Assembly (NCBI GenBank): GCA_017549125.1
Contig: JAFYVL010000026.1
Span: 1-47,876 of the forward strand
Source of the DNA: Oscillospiraceae bacterium
GTDB taxonomy: Bacteria > Bacillota > Clostridia > Oscillospirales > Oscillospiraceae
DNA: 47,876 nucleotides
Reading direction: 5' to 3'
Shown here piece by piece: positions 8,801 through 18,505 of the stretch; position 1 is the stretch's first letter, and each line of letters opens with the position of its first letter. Below the pieces are notes generated by a model. It saw only the letters and a program-made list of their open reading frames with translations, searched no databases and was not told the DNA's origin. A program made the translations under genes and the position numbers.

Positions 8801-9712
8801 GTGGCGATTTCATTTTCTGCAAAAGCAAAAGCAGAGATCTGCAAGATCATTCCTCAAAAACGTTGCTGTGCATTGGCGCAATGCTTTGGCATCCTTCTGT
8901 TTTGTAATACCTTTGGGGCAGGGGGTATTCGTATTATCACCGAAAGCCGGGATTTTTCCCAGCTGCTGCCCAAGCTGTTCAAAAAAGCGTTTAATATTTC
9001 CTTCGATCGGCAACCGGAAGCGGACGCAACCGGCAAGCTGAATTTCCAGATCAATGATTCAGAAAAACTCTCTGCCATTATGGAGCAGTATGGCTTCACC
9101 CTGGATACGCTGTCTCTGCATATCAATCTGCCGGTGGTAGAGGAGGATTGCTGCAAGGCCGCATTCCTCAGAGGTGCATTTCTGGCAGGCGGTTCTGTGA
9201 CAGACCCGGAAAAGGGCTATCACATGGAACTGGCAACTACCCATCAAAGCGTAGCCCGAGAGGGTTATGCGCTGATCCAGGAGGTCATGGGCTTCTATCC
9301 CAAATCTTCCGGTCGTGGCGGTGGCCAGGTGCTATATTTAAAGCAGAGCGATCTGATCTCTGACGTGCTGACCTATTTGGGCGCACCGGTGGCAGCTATG
9401 GGCATCATGGAAGCCAAGCTGGAGAAGGAACTGAACAACCGTGTGAACCGTCGTTGCAATTGTGACGATGCCAACACCTCCAAGGTGGTAGAAGCCGCCC
9501 AGGAACAGCTGAACGCCATTCGTACCATTCGCAATAAGGGGCAGTTTGAACAGTTACCTGTAAAGCTGCAGCAGGCCGCTGTGGCTCGGGAAGAAAATCC
9601 CGAGGTATCCTTGACGGAATTAGCCGCCATGATGGAACCGCCCATTACCAAACCTGCCATGAATCACCGGCTGCAAAAGCTGGTGCAGATGGCACAGGAG
9701 GTAAATGCATGA
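8801..9712 (+). CDS. whiA: DNA-binding protein WhiA
   Basis: Conserved Gram-positive regulator linked to cell division, chromosome segregation and sporulation. The 303-residue protein has the family N-terminus (ISFSAKAKAEICKI), a LAGLIDADG-like core with FLRGAFLAGGSVTDPEKGYHME-type residues at ~115-135, and a C-terminal helix-turn-helix (VSLTELAAMMEPPITKPAMN). It starts with GTG at 8801 behind AAAGGGG. It overlaps dnaE by 4 bases (ATGA), so the two are translationally coupled. Confidence 0.95.
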   Translation: MAISFSAKAKAEICKIIPQKRCCALAQCFGILLFCNTFGAGGIRIITESRDFSQLLPKLFKKAFNISFDRQPEADATGKLNFQINDSEKLSAIMEQYGFTLDTLSLHINLPVVEEDCCKAAFLRGAFLAGGSVTDPEKGYHMELATTHQSVAREGYALIQEVMGFYPKSSGRGGGQVLYLKQSDLISDVLTYLGAPVAAMGIMEAKLEKELNNRVNRRCNCDDANTSKVVEAAQEQLNAIRTIRNKGQFEQLPVKLQQAAVAREENPEVSLTELAAMMEPPITKPAMNHRLQKLVQMAQEVNA

Positions 9713-12700
9713 GTTTTGTACATTTGCATGTCCACTCTGAGTATAGTCTGTTGGACGGTGCTTGCCGAATCAGTTCCATGATGGATCGGGTCAAAGAGTT
9801 GGGACAAACTGCCATTGCTCTGACCGACCACGGTGTCATGTATGGCTGTATCGACTTTTATAAGGCCGCCAAGGCCGCCGGCATCAAGCCCATCATCGGC
9901 TGTGAAGTCTATGTGGCTCGCCGGGGCATGGAGGATAAAGTTCACGGCATTGATAATAAACGCTATCACTTGGTTTTGCTTTGCGAAAACCGTAAAGGCT
10001 ATGAAAACCTGTGTATGTTGGTCTCCGAAGCCCACAGCCGTGGTTTTTACGGTAAACCCCGTGTGGATCTTCAATTGCTGGAGCAATACCATGAGGGCTT
10101 GATCGCTCTGTCTGCCTGTTTGGCAGGCGGTGTGTCTCAGCGACTGATGGATGAGGATTATGAGGGCGCAAAGGAATATGCCTTGAAAATGGCAGATATC
10201 TTTGGACAGGATCATTTCTATCTGGAAATGCAGGATCACGGCATTGATAAGCAGCGTTTTGTGAACCAGGGTCTGATGCGTATGGCACGGGAAACCGGCC
10301 TGCCCTTGGTTGTCACCAACGATGCTCACTACCTGCGTAAAGAGGATGCCCAGATGCAGGATGTACTGATGTGCGTCCAGATGGGTACTACCTTGGATGA
10401 TCCCAATCGTAAGCTGGAATTTGAAACCGAGGAGTTCTACCTCAAAAGCGAGGATGAACTTCGCCAGTTGTTCCCACACTGCGACGAAGCCTTTGAAAAT
10501 ACCCAGCGAATTGCTGATCGCTGCAACCTGGAATTTGTTTTTAACGAATACCATTTGCCCTCGTTCCCTGTACCGGAGGGCTATACCAATGAGGAATACT
10601 TCCGCAAGCTGTGTATGGATGGCTTCCGGGAGAGATATCCCCACCAGCCGGCAGAGTATTTGGAGCGGCTGGAGTATGAGATCGGTGTTATCAGCCGTAT
10701 GGGCTATGTGAACTACTATCTCATCGTATGGGACTTTATACGCTTCGCCAAGGAATCCGGCATCCCCGTAGGACCTGGCCGTGGTTCCGGTGCAGCATCT
10801 ATCGTAGCCTACTGTATGCATATCACAGAAGTCGATCCCATGCAGTATGCGCTGATTTTTGAGCGATTCCTAAACCCCGAGCGTGTGAGTATGCCCGACT
10901 TCGATACGGACTTCTGCCAGGAGCGCCGTGGAGAAGTGATTGAATACGTGGTGGAAAAATACGGTGCTGACCATGTGGCGCAGATCGTAACCTTCGGTAC
11001 GATGGCAGCCCGTGGCGCCATCCGTGATGTGGGTCGTGTGCTGAATTTCAGCTATGCGGAAACCGATGTGGTTGCAAAGCTTGTGCCCACCACCTTGCAT
11101 ATCACCTTGAAGGAGGCTTTGGAGGTCTCTCCCAAGCTGAAGGAGATGTATGATGCCGATGAGCGTGTTCGCACACTCATTGATACGGCCATGAAACTGG
11201 AAGGTATGCCCAGAAATACCTCCACCCATGCTGCCGGTGTGGTGATCACCGCTGACCCTGTGTGCAGTTACGTGCCTCTGGCACGTAACGATGATACCAT
11301 CGTTACCCAGTACACCATGACCACCATCGAAGAATTAGGACTTCTGAAGATGGACTTTTTGGGCCTGCGAAACCTGACGGTCATCAAGGATGCTCAACAG
11401 CAGATCCGGAAGATCAATCCGGAATTTGATATCGATCTTGTGCCGGATAATGATCCGGAGACCTTCGCTATGCTGGCGGAAGGTAAGACCCAAGGTGTGT
11501 TCCAGTTGGAATCGGCAGGTATTACCGGTGTCTGTGTGAACATGAAGCCCACCTCCATCGAGGATATGACGGCTATTGTGGCACTGTACCGTCCCGGCCC
11601 TATGGATTCCATCCCCACATTTATTGCCAATAAGCAAGATCCCAGAAAGATCACCTATAAGACGCCTCATCTAGAGCCGATCCTGCAGGTGACCTACGGA
11701 TGTATCGTTTACCAGGAACAGGTTATTGAGATCTTCCGTAGCTTGGGTGGCTATACCATGGGACAGGCGGATAACATCCGTCGTGCTATTTCCAAAAAGA
11801 AGATGAAGGTGATCGAGGCAGAGCGTAAAGTCTTTGTCTACGGTGATCCGGCCCAGAACATTCCCGGTGCTATGGCCAACGGTGTTACCGAGGCGGCCGC
11901 CCAATCCATCTATGATGAGATCGTAGAATTTGCCAATTATGCATTCAATAAAGCCCACGCTGTGAGCTATGCAGTGGTATCTTACCAAACCGCGTATTTG
12001 AAATGTCACTATCCCCACCAGTACATGGCGGCACTGATGACCTCAGTGCTGGATTCTGCTACCAAGATCTCCGGTTATATTGCCGAGTGTAAAGAACTGG
12101 GCATCCCGGTGCTTCCTCCGGATGTGAACCACTCCGTGGACAATTTTGCGGTGGAAGGCAATGCCATTCGTTTCGGCCTTGGTGCTGTAAAAAATGTGGG
12201 CAGAGGCTTGATCCGTTGCATGGTGCATCACCGAGAGGAAGGCGGTCCTTTCCGTTCTCTGGAAGACTTTCTGCAGCGCATGGGTGAAGGCGAGATCAAT
12301 AAGCGAGCTGTGGAAAACTTCATCAAATGCGGTGCGATGGATTGCTTTGGCAACCATAGAAGCGAGTTGCTGGCGGTATATGATTCCATGATGGACAGCA
12401 TTGCCAGTTCCCGTAAGAAAAACCTGGATGGTCAAATGGGTCTGTTTGGAATGCTGGAGGAAGAGGATGCCGGAGTATCCATTCCCATTCCCAGTATGCC
12501 GGAACTGCCCAAGGCTGAGATGATGCTCATGGAGAAGGAAACCACAGGTATCTACCTGTCCGGTCATCCCATGGATGACTATCGTGGTTATCTGAAAAAT
12601 ACCCATGTGGTAGCCATCGGTGCGCTGATGGACGAGGAGTCCGGTTACCAGGATGACCAGATTGTTAGCATAGCCGGTGTGGTGCAGTCCGTAAAAATGA

Positions 12701-13167
12701 AGACCACCCGTAATAATTCCATGATGGCCTATGTGACCCTGGAGGACGATACGGCCTCCATCGAAATGCTGGCCTTCTCCAATACTTTGAGCCAATACGG
12801 TGGCTATCTGAAAGAGAATGCCCCTGTTGTGATCGTGGGTAAGGTCTCCCTGCGAGACGATAAAGAACCCCAGCTGATCGTCAACCGTGCCCGTCCTATG
12901 TCGGATTATGCCCATGGTGCGCCGGAGGATGAGCAGCCCGCCAAGCTGCAGACAAAATCCGGTACTTTGTACCTGCGACTGCCCACAGAGGAAGGCAAAT
13001 TGTTCGAGAAGATCAAATCCATTTTGACCATGTTCCCCGGTGAATCCACCGTGGTGGTCTATTTTGAAGATACCAAGCAGCGACGGGGCACACGGTGCGC
13101 CCTGGATGATCGCATGATCCGTGAATTGGAATCTGTGCTTGGTAAGGCCAATGTGGTTATAAAGTAA
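9709..13167 (+). CDS. dnaE: DNA polymerase III subunit alpha (DnaE)
   Basis: Replicative C-family polymerase, 1,152 residues, normal for DnaE. The N-terminal PHP domain starts FVHLHVHSEYSLLDGA and has LTDHGVMYG. The polymerase active site MPDFDTDF is at ~395-402, preceded by GPGRGSGAASIVAY. A further palm segment and helix-hairpin-helix region (VLPPDVNHS, then LGAVKNVGRGL) follow, and the C-terminal OB domain (SIAGVVQSVKMKTTRN) starts near 985. Firmicutes usually have PolC plus DnaE; PolC is not in the window. It is coupled to whiA and followed 38 bases later by a lipoprotein gene. Confidence 0.97.
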   Translation: MSFVHLHVHSEYSLLDGACRISSMMDRVKELGQTAIALTDHGVMYGCIDFYKAAKAAGIKPIIGCEVYVARRGMEDKVHGIDNKRYHLVLLCENRKGYENLCMLVSEAHSRGFYGKPRVDLQLLEQYHEGLIALSACLAGGVSQRLMDEDYEGAKEYALKMADIFGQDHFYLEMQDHGIDKQRFVNQGLMRMARETGLPLVVTNDAHYLRKEDAQMQDVLMCVQMGTTLDDPNRKLEFETEEFYLKSEDELRQLFPHCDEAFENTQRIADRCNLEFVFNEYHLPSFPVPEGYTNEEYFRKLCMDGFRERYPHQPAEYLERLEYEIGVISRMGYVNYYLIVWDFIRFAKESGIPVGPGRGSGAASIVAYCMHITEVDPMQYALIFERFLNPERVSMPDFDTDFCQERRGEVIEYVVEKYGADHVAQIVTFGTMAARGAIRDVGRVLNFSYAETDVVAKLVPTTLHITLKEALEVSPKLKEMYDADERVRTLIDTAMKLEGMPRNTSTHAAGVVITADPVCSYVPLARNDDTIVTQYTMTTIEELGLLKMDFLGLRNLTVIKDAQQQIRKINPEFDIDLVPDNDPETFAMLAEGKTQGVFQLESAGITGVCVNMKPTSIEDMTAIVALYRPGPMDSIPTFIANKQDPRKITYKTPHLEPILQVTYGCIVYQEQVIEIFRSLGGYTMGQADNIRRAISKKKMKVIEAERKVFVYGDPAQNIPGAMANGVTEAAAQSIYDEIVEFANYAFNKAHAVSYAVVSYQTAYLKCHYPHQYMAALMTSVLDSATKISGYIAECKELGIPVLPPDVNHSVDNFAVEGNAIRFGLGAVKNVGRGLIRCMVHHREEGGPFRSLEDFLQRMGEGEINKRAVENFIKCGAMDCFGNHRSELLAVYDSMMDSIASSRKKNLDGQMGLFGMLEEEDAGVSIPIPSMPELPKAEMMLMEKETTGIYLSGHPMDDYRGYLKNTHVVAIGALMDEESGYQDDQIVSIAGVVQSVKMKTTRNNSMMAYVTLEDDTASIEMLAFSNTLSQYGGYLKENAPVVIVGKVSLRDDKEPQLIVNRARPMSDYAHGAPEDEQPAKLQTKSGTLYLRLPTEEGKLFEKIKSILTMFPGESTVVVYFEDTKQRRGTRCALDDRMIRELESVLGKANVVIK

Positions 13168-13205
13168 TAAACCTGCGTTGAGAGAACCGGAAGGGAGGAA
13201 TTGCC

Positions 13206-14528
13206 ATGAAACAATTGAAGAAGCTCCTTGCGCTCCTTGGTTGTGGGGCGATCCTTCTAAGCGGTTGCTCATTCCGCACGGTGAATGAGATGTACCACTT
13301 GCCTAAGCGGTCTGAAGCGTTCCAGGATCTGCAAACCGCCATTGATAAGGCAATGGTGGGTCTTGAGTACTGCGCGCCCTTATCCGGCGAACAGCGGCAG
13401 ACCGTGCAGATGGCAGACCTGGATGGAGACAAAGAGGATGAATACCTGCTGTTTGCCAAGGCCGATACCGAGCAGCCTATGCGCATTTTGGTGTTCGATA
13501 AGGTGGACGACAGTTTCGTTCATATTGAGACCATCCAAAGCAGCGGCACAGGGTTTGACCAGGTAGAGTATGTCCAGATGGACGGTCAGGCCGGTGTAGA
13601 ACTGGTAGTCGGCAGCCGCTTGAATGACCAGGTGATGCGTTCTTTGACTGTTTATACCTTCCGTGGTGGTGCCTCTGAGCAGTTGCTCTCTACCGGTTAC
13701 AGTAAATTTCTTACTGCCAATATGGATAGTGAAGGGGACGACGAATTGGTAGTCATCCGTCCCGGCGAAACAGAAACAGACCGTGGTGTTGTGGAGCTGT
13801 ACAGCATCGAGGATGAAAATGTGCAGCGCTCCGTGGAAGTGAATATGTCTGAGCCTGTGGATAATATCAAGCGTGTCCTGGTGGGCAAGCTTTATGATAA
13901 TCGTCCTGCGGTCTATATTGCCAGTACCGTTGGCGACTCTGCGCTGATCACCGATGTCTATGCTATGGTGGACGGTACATTCACCAATGTGTCCTTCTCC
14001 AACGAATCCGGCACCAGCGTCAAGACCATGCGTAACTACTATGTTTACGCAGAGGACATTGATGGAGATGGTGTGGTGGAACTGCCGGCGCTGATCGGTA
14101 TGCGCACGATGCCCGGTGAGGAAACCACTGCAGATCAGTATTTGATCCGCTGGTATGCCATGGATGGAGATGGCGGTGAGGTTGATAAGATCTACACCTA
14201 CCATAATTTCATCGGTGGCTGGTATATGAAGGTCAACAGCACTCGGGTCATGGATCTGACCGTCCGAGCCCAGGGCAATGACTATACCTTCTGCCTCTGG
14301 AACAAAGAGACACAGACCTACGATGCGCTGATGTCTGTGTCGGTGTTGTCCGGTCAAAACCGTCAAGTACAAAGTGAGGAAGACGGCCGTTTCGTGCTTT
14401 ATAGCACCGAATCGGTGATCTACACTGCGAAGCTTGAGGAAAAAGCTCTGGAATTTGGCGCCACCGAAGCGGAGGTCATACAGAATTTCCGTCTGATACA
14501 CCAGGAATGGAAAACAGGAGAAACATAA
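13206..14528 (+). CDS. Lipoprotein with Asp-rich repeat motifs, next to a two-component system
   Basis: A 440-residue exported lipoprotein: KQLKKLLALLGCGAILLSGC, with lipid-bearing Cys at ~21. The mature part contains several Asp-rich loops of the FG-GAP/VCBS calcium-binding kind (MADLDGDKEDEYLLF, NMDSEGDDELVVI, EDIDGDGVVELPAL), consistent with a beta-propeller outside the membrane. AGGGAGG precedes the ATG. The stop is only 1 base before the response regulator start, so lipoprotein, regulator and kinase form one module; the lipoprotein may help sense an envelope signal, which is inference. No enzyme motif seen. Confidence 0.75.
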   Translation: MKQLKKLLALLGCGAILLSGCSFRTVNEMYHLPKRSEAFQDLQTAIDKAMVGLEYCAPLSGEQRQTVQMADLDGDKEDEYLLFAKADTEQPMRILVFDKVDDSFVHIETIQSSGTGFDQVEYVQMDGQAGVELVVGSRLNDQVMRSLTVYTFRGGASEQLLSTGYSKFLTANMDSEGDDELVVIRPGETETDRGVVELYSIEDENVQRSVEVNMSEPVDNIKRVLVGKLYDNRPAVYIASTVGDSALITDVYAMVDGTFTNVSFSNESGTSVKTMRNYYVYAEDIDGDGVVELPALIGMRTMPGEETTADQYLIRWYAMDGDGGEVDKIYTYHNFIGGWYMKVNSTRVMDLTVRAQGNDYTFCLWNKETQTYDALMSVSVLSGQNRQVQSEEDGRFVLYSTESVIYTAKLEEKALEFGATEAEVIQNFRLIHQEWKTGET

Positions 14529-14529
14529 T

Positions 14530-15216
14530 ATGAAAAAGGTATTGATATTGGAAGACGAAGAGAATATCCGTTCCTTCGTAGTCATTAACCTAAAACGAGC
14601 CGGCTACGAGGCCATCGAAGCCGGTACCGGTATGGAAGCTTTGGATAAGCTTCGGGAGAACCCCGACATCCATGTGGCCATTCTGGATATTATGCTGCCG
14701 GATATTGATGGTTTCGAAGTGTGCCGTCGTATTCGCGCCAACAATAAGCACATGGGTATTATTATGCTCACTGCCCGCACCCAGGAAATGGATAAGATCA
14801 CAGGTTTGATGACCGGTGCGGACGATTATGTGACCAAACCCTTCTCTCCGGCAGAACTGACCGCCCGTATTGATGCGCTGTATCGACGGATCGGCGGCGA
14901 TACCACAGTAGACCCGGAGCTTTTGAAGCAAGGTCCTTTTGTGATGAACACACGCAACCACACCCTGGAGAAATCCGGCAACCGTGTGCGTTTGACCCAG
15001 GTGGAATATGCCATCTTGAAGTTGTTCATGCTCAATCCCGGCAGAGCCTTGTCCCGTGAGGATATTTTGTCCAGCGTGTGGGGCAGGGAATACGAGGGCG
15101 AGTTGAAGATCGTGGATGTGAATATCCGTCGCCTGCGTATTAAGATCGAAGACGATACAACCAACCCCACCTATATTACCACAGTATGGGGTTATGGCTA
15201 TAAATGGGGGGCTTGA
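14530..15216 (+). CDS. OmpR/PhoB-family response regulator
   Basis: A 228-residue DNA-binding response regulator. The receiver domain (1-~115) has the acidic pair EDE near the N-terminus, phosphoacceptor Asp53 in AILDIMLPD, and Lys in the VTKPFSP loop. The C-terminal winged helix (~130-228) has LTQVEYAILKLFMLNPGRAL and the ending TTVWGYGYKWGA, both typical of OmpR/PhoB. It overlaps the kinase gene by 13 bases, so the partner is clear. Targets cannot be read from the sequence. Confidence 0.94.
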   Translation: MKKVLILEDEENIRSFVVINLKRAGYEAIEAGTGMEALDKLRENPDIHVAILDIMLPDIDGFEVCRRIRANNKHMGIIMLTARTQEMDKITGLMTGADDYVTKPFSPAELTARIDALYRRIGGDTTVDPELLKQGPFVMNTRNHTLEKSGNRVRLTQVEYAILKLFMLNPGRALSREDILSSVWGREYEGELKIVDVNIRRLRIKIEDDTTNPTYITTVWGYGYKWGA

Positions 15217-16631
15217 AGCCGGTGAAGAAGATCAAGGGCTTGCGAAGACGGTGGATCATCAATACGGTCAGTATCGTCTGTGTGCTGGGCTTGATTTGCG
15301 TACTGGGCGTTACGGCGGCCTTTGCCAGTTATTACTATTCGGCAATGGAGTCGGATATGCGTTACCGTGCAAGGACCACCACCGAGTTCTTCTCTGAATA
15401 TATTAACCTAAGCTATAACGAGTATTACCAATCCTGTATTGCATACGCACAGGGCTTTGAAGATAAAGATGTGATCGAATTGCAGTTTATCAATGCCGGG
15501 GGACGGATCGTAGCATCCTCCTACGGTAAATGGGCAGGTCAATCGCCCACCACATCGGATATTTCCTCTGCGTTGAAAACCGGACAGATTCAAGTGTTTC
15601 GTGGAGAAAATCCCCAAACCGGTGAGCGGATCATGGCGGTGTCCAGTCCCATGGTCTATAGCAACGGTGAGACCATCGGTGTGTTGCGATATGTAACCTC
15701 CTTGCAGATGGTGGACATCCAGATCCTGCAATTGGCATTGATCGCCCTGTCTGCGTTGCTGGTGGTTTTGGGTGCGGTACTTTTGAGTAGTAACTACTAT
15801 ATCCGATCCATTCTGGTGCCTGTTTCTGCTATTGTTGAGAAAGCAAAGAAGATTTCCAACGGTACTTACGGCATCCAGATCGAAAAGAAATACGATGATG
15901 AGATCGGTGATCTGGTGGATGCCATCAACGAAATGTCCGTGCAGATCAACCAGAATGAGAAAATGCAGACGGAGTTTATTTCCTCTCTTTCTCACGAATT
16001 AAGAACCCCCTTGACCGCCATTACCGGTTGGAGTGAAACTATTTTGAGCGGTGGCGGTATGGATGAAGGCACTCGTCGTGGTGTGAAGATCATCCATAAG
16101 GAAACTGAACGATTGACGGAAATGGTGCTGGATTTGCTGGACTTTACCAGAATCCAGGACGGTCGCATGACGCTGAATATGGAATTGTGCGATATCCGTG
16201 CAGAATTTGAAGATACGGTATTCATGTACGGTAGCCGTCTGTCTCAGGACGGTATTGTGCTGGATTATATAGAAAATGATGAGGATGTACCGGAGATATC
16301 CTGTGATCCTAAGCGTTTGCGCCAGGTGTTTTTGAACATTCTGGACAATGCGGCCAAGCATGGCGGCGAAGGCAAACGTATTGAAGCATCCATTCATTTT
16401 GATGAGGAATATGTCATTGTGCGAATCCGTGACTTTGGCTCCGGTATTCCCGAGGACGAGATTCCTCTGGTAAAAAAGAAATTCTACAAAGGCAGCTCCA
16501 AAGCCCGTGGATCCGGTATCGGATTGGCTGTGTGCGATGAGATCGTGTTGATGCACGGCGGCGAGCTGATTCTGGAAAATGCGGAAGGCGGCGGTACGAT
16601 AGTCACCGTTCGAATCCCGGCATCCCAGTAA
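15204..16631 (+). CDS. Membrane sensor histidine kinase
   Basis: A 475-residue PhoR-like kinase, partner of the preceding regulator. Two membrane segments (~17-42 and ~171-195) enclose an extracytoplasmic sensor of ~125 residues. Then come a HAMP region (YYIRSILVPVSAIVEKAKKI), the HisKA box SLSHELRTPLTAITG with His264, and an HATPase domain with NILDNAAKHG, DFGSGIPEDEIP and GSGIGLAV. The ATG at 15204 lies inside the regulator gene; a GTG at 15222 is a possible alternative start. The stop is 11 bases before yqhQ. Confidence 0.93.
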   Translation: MGGLKPVKKIKGLRRRWIINTVSIVCVLGLICVLGVTAAFASYYYSAMESDMRYRARTTTEFFSEYINLSYNEYYQSCIAYAQGFEDKDVIELQFINAGGRIVASSYGKWAGQSPTTSDISSALKTGQIQVFRGENPQTGERIMAVSSPMVYSNGETIGVLRYVTSLQMVDIQILQLALIALSALLVVLGAVLLSSNYYIRSILVPVSAIVEKAKKISNGTYGIQIEKKYDDEIGDLVDAINEMSVQINQNEKMQTEFISSLSHELRTPLTAITGWSETILSGGGMDEGTRRGVKIIHKETERLTEMVLDLLDFTRIQDGRMTLNMELCDIRAEFEDTVFMYGSRLSQDGIVLDYIENDEDVPEISCDPKRLRQVFLNILDNAAKHGGEGKRIEASIHFDEEYVIVRIRDFGSGIPEDEIPLVKKKFYKGSSKARGSGIGLAVCDEIVLMHGGELILENAEGGGTIVTVRIPASQ

Positions 16632-16642
16632 GAAAGGTAATT

Positions 16643-17635
16643 ATGGAAAAACAACAGGAAAAATTTAAAACCACCATTGGTGGTCAGGCATTGATCGAAG
16701 GTATTATGATGCGTGGCCCCAAGACTGATGCCATCGTGGTTCGCACCAAGGAAGGGCTGAAGGTGGAGACCAATCCCCGTAAGATTCGATCCAAGCATTC
16801 TCCGCTGAACTGGCCCATTATCCGTGGCGCAGTAGCATTCTTTGATGCGCAGGTTGTGGGTGTAAAAGCGCTGATGCGCTCTGCGGACCTGTCTCCCGAT
16901 GAGGATATGAAGGAGGAAGAACCTTCCAAATTTGACCAATGGCTGGAAAAGAAACTGGGAAGTAAGCGTTTCCAAAACTTTGTGATCGGTGTGGCGGTCA
17001 CTCTGGGTTTGCTCATGTCCATCGGTTTGTTCTTCTTGCTGCCCATGGTGGTCAGTAGCTTCTTTGATAAGATCATCGACAGCACGGTGGTTTTGCACTT
17101 GCTGGAAGGTCTGGTGCGAATCGTGATCTTCGTAGCGTACATGCTGTTGGTGTCACGGATGAAAGATATGCGCCGGGTCTTTGCCTACCATGGCGCAGAG
17201 CATAAGACCATTCGTTGTTATGAAGCGGGCTTGCCCTTGACGGTGGAAAATGTTCGACAGCAAAGCTGCAAACATCCTCGCTGCGGTACCAGCTTCCTGC
17301 TGGTGGTAATGATTCTCTCCATTCTGGTGTTCTCCGTGGCATCCAGCGCCTTGCTGGCGGCTGTACCTGCCTTGGAGGCTATGCGTGGACAGATTCTGTT
17401 CCGTGTGATCATGATCGGCTACAAGCTGCTTCTGCTGCCTGTTGTGGTGGCATTCAGCTATGAACTAAACCGCTTGATCGGTCGCCATGATAATTGGCTG
17501 ACCCGAATCTTGACCGCTCCCGGTATGTGGTTTCAGAACTTCACCACGAATGAGCCGGACGATGAAATGATCGAAGTGGGCATTGCCGCCTTGGAAGCAG
17601 TCATTCCTGAGCATGAGGGCGACGACAAATGGTAA
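16643..17635 (+). CDS. yqhQ: DUF1385 membrane protein YqhQ
   Basis: A 330-residue membrane protein of the conserved DUF1385 family (B. subtilis YqhQ). Diagnostic features are the N-terminal TTIGGQALIEGIMMRGP, the central YHGAEHKTIRCYE and HPRCGTSFLLVV segments, and EPDDEMIEVGIAALEAV at the end. About four membrane segments are visible (~115-140, ~150-172, ~218-240, ~250-275). The biochemical role is not established. It overlaps prmC by 7 bases. In many Firmicutes yqhQ and prmC are followed by prfA; here recA follows instead. Confidence 0.92.
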   Translation: MEKQQEKFKTTIGGQALIEGIMMRGPKTDAIVVRTKEGLKVETNPRKIRSKHSPLNWPIIRGAVAFFDAQVVGVKALMRSADLSPDEDMKEEEPSKFDQWLEKKLGSKRFQNFVIGVAVTLGLLMSIGLFFLLPMVVSSFFDKIIDSTVVLHLLEGLVRIVIFVAYMLLVSRMKDMRRVFAYHGAEHKTIRCYEAGLPLTVENVRQQSCKHPRCGTSFLLVVMILSILVFSVASSALLAAVPALEAMRGQILFRVIMIGYKLLLLPVVVAFSYELNRLIGRHDNWLTRILTAPGMWFQNFTTNEPDDEMIEVGIAALEAVIPEHEGDDKW

Positions 17636-18504
17636 AAACCCTCTCTGAATTATATTTGGATGCCCGAAAGGCTTTTGCCGAGCATGAGGATGTCCAAACC
17701 GCCAGCCTATACGCACGGTGTCTGGTGTGCCACGTGACCGGCAAGCGCCCCGAAACTTTGCTGGCTGACGGACGGGAACTTGCCACACCGGAAGCCGCCC
17801 AAGCCATGTGGCAGGCAGTGAACCGTGTGCTGGTAGGCGAGCCTTTGGCCTATGTGCTGGGAGAATGGGAGTTTTACGGTTTAAAGTTGCAGGTAAACCG
17901 GGATGTTCTGATCCCCCGGGATGATACCTGCGCGGTGGCGGATCTTGCCATTCAGCAAAGCCTGTTCCTGCCGGAAACACCCCGAATTCTGGATCTTTGT
18001 ACCGGCTCCGGCTGTATTGGACTTGCCATTGCCCATAAAATTGCCGATGCCCGTGTGACCTTGGGTGATATTTCCAAGGAAGCTTTGACTGTGGCTAAGA
18101 AAAACATTGCAGGCAATAAGCTGACCGGCCGTGTCAGCTGTTACCAGATGAACGCTCTGGAAGAGCCGGAAGCATTCCTGGGACAGTTCGATCTGATCGT
18201 GTCCAATCCTCCCTATATTACCACGGAGGAGATGGCCCAATTGCCTGCCGGCGTTCGGGATTACGAACCCCATTTGGCACTTCACGGCGGTGATGACGGT
18301 TTGATTTTCTACCGTGCCATCGCGGATAAATACCGCAAGGCCTTGAAACCCGGCGGTTACCTGTGCTTCGAATTTGGCATGGGGCAGGGGGATGATGTGT
18401 GTCAGATCCTCCTGGATAACGGATATACAATTCTGGAACGCGCCAGAGATTTTAACGATAGAGAGCGGGCGGTATTGGCTCGCTATGACAGGAAGGAAGA
18501 GTAA
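17629..18504 (+). CDS. prmC: Release factor glutamine N5-methyltransferase PrmC
   Basis: Methylates the Gln of the GGQ motif in peptide chain release factors, using S-adenosylmethionine. The N-terminal helical domain includes the conserved [16 protein letters not shown], followed by VLIPRDDT. The Rossmann domain has [15 protein letters not shown] (SAM binding) and the catalytic SNPPYI near residue 194. Length 291 is usual. The stop is directly followed (1 base) by recA, so recA is translated from the same message. Confidence 0.95.
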   Translation: MVKTLSELYLDARKAFAEHEDVQTASLYARCLVCHVTGKRPETLLADGRELATPEAAQAMWQAVNRVLVGEPLAYVLGEWEFYGLKLQVNRDVLIPRDDTCAVADLAIQQSLFLPETPRILDLCTGSGCIGLAIAHKIADARVTLGDISKEALTVAKKNIAGNKLTGRVSCYQMNALEEPEAFLGQFDLIVSNPPYITTEEMAQLPAGVRDYEPHLALHGGDDGLIFYRAIADKYRKALKPGGYLCFEFGMGQGDDVCQILLDNGYTILERARDFNDRERAVLARYDRKEE

Positions 18505-18505
18505 T

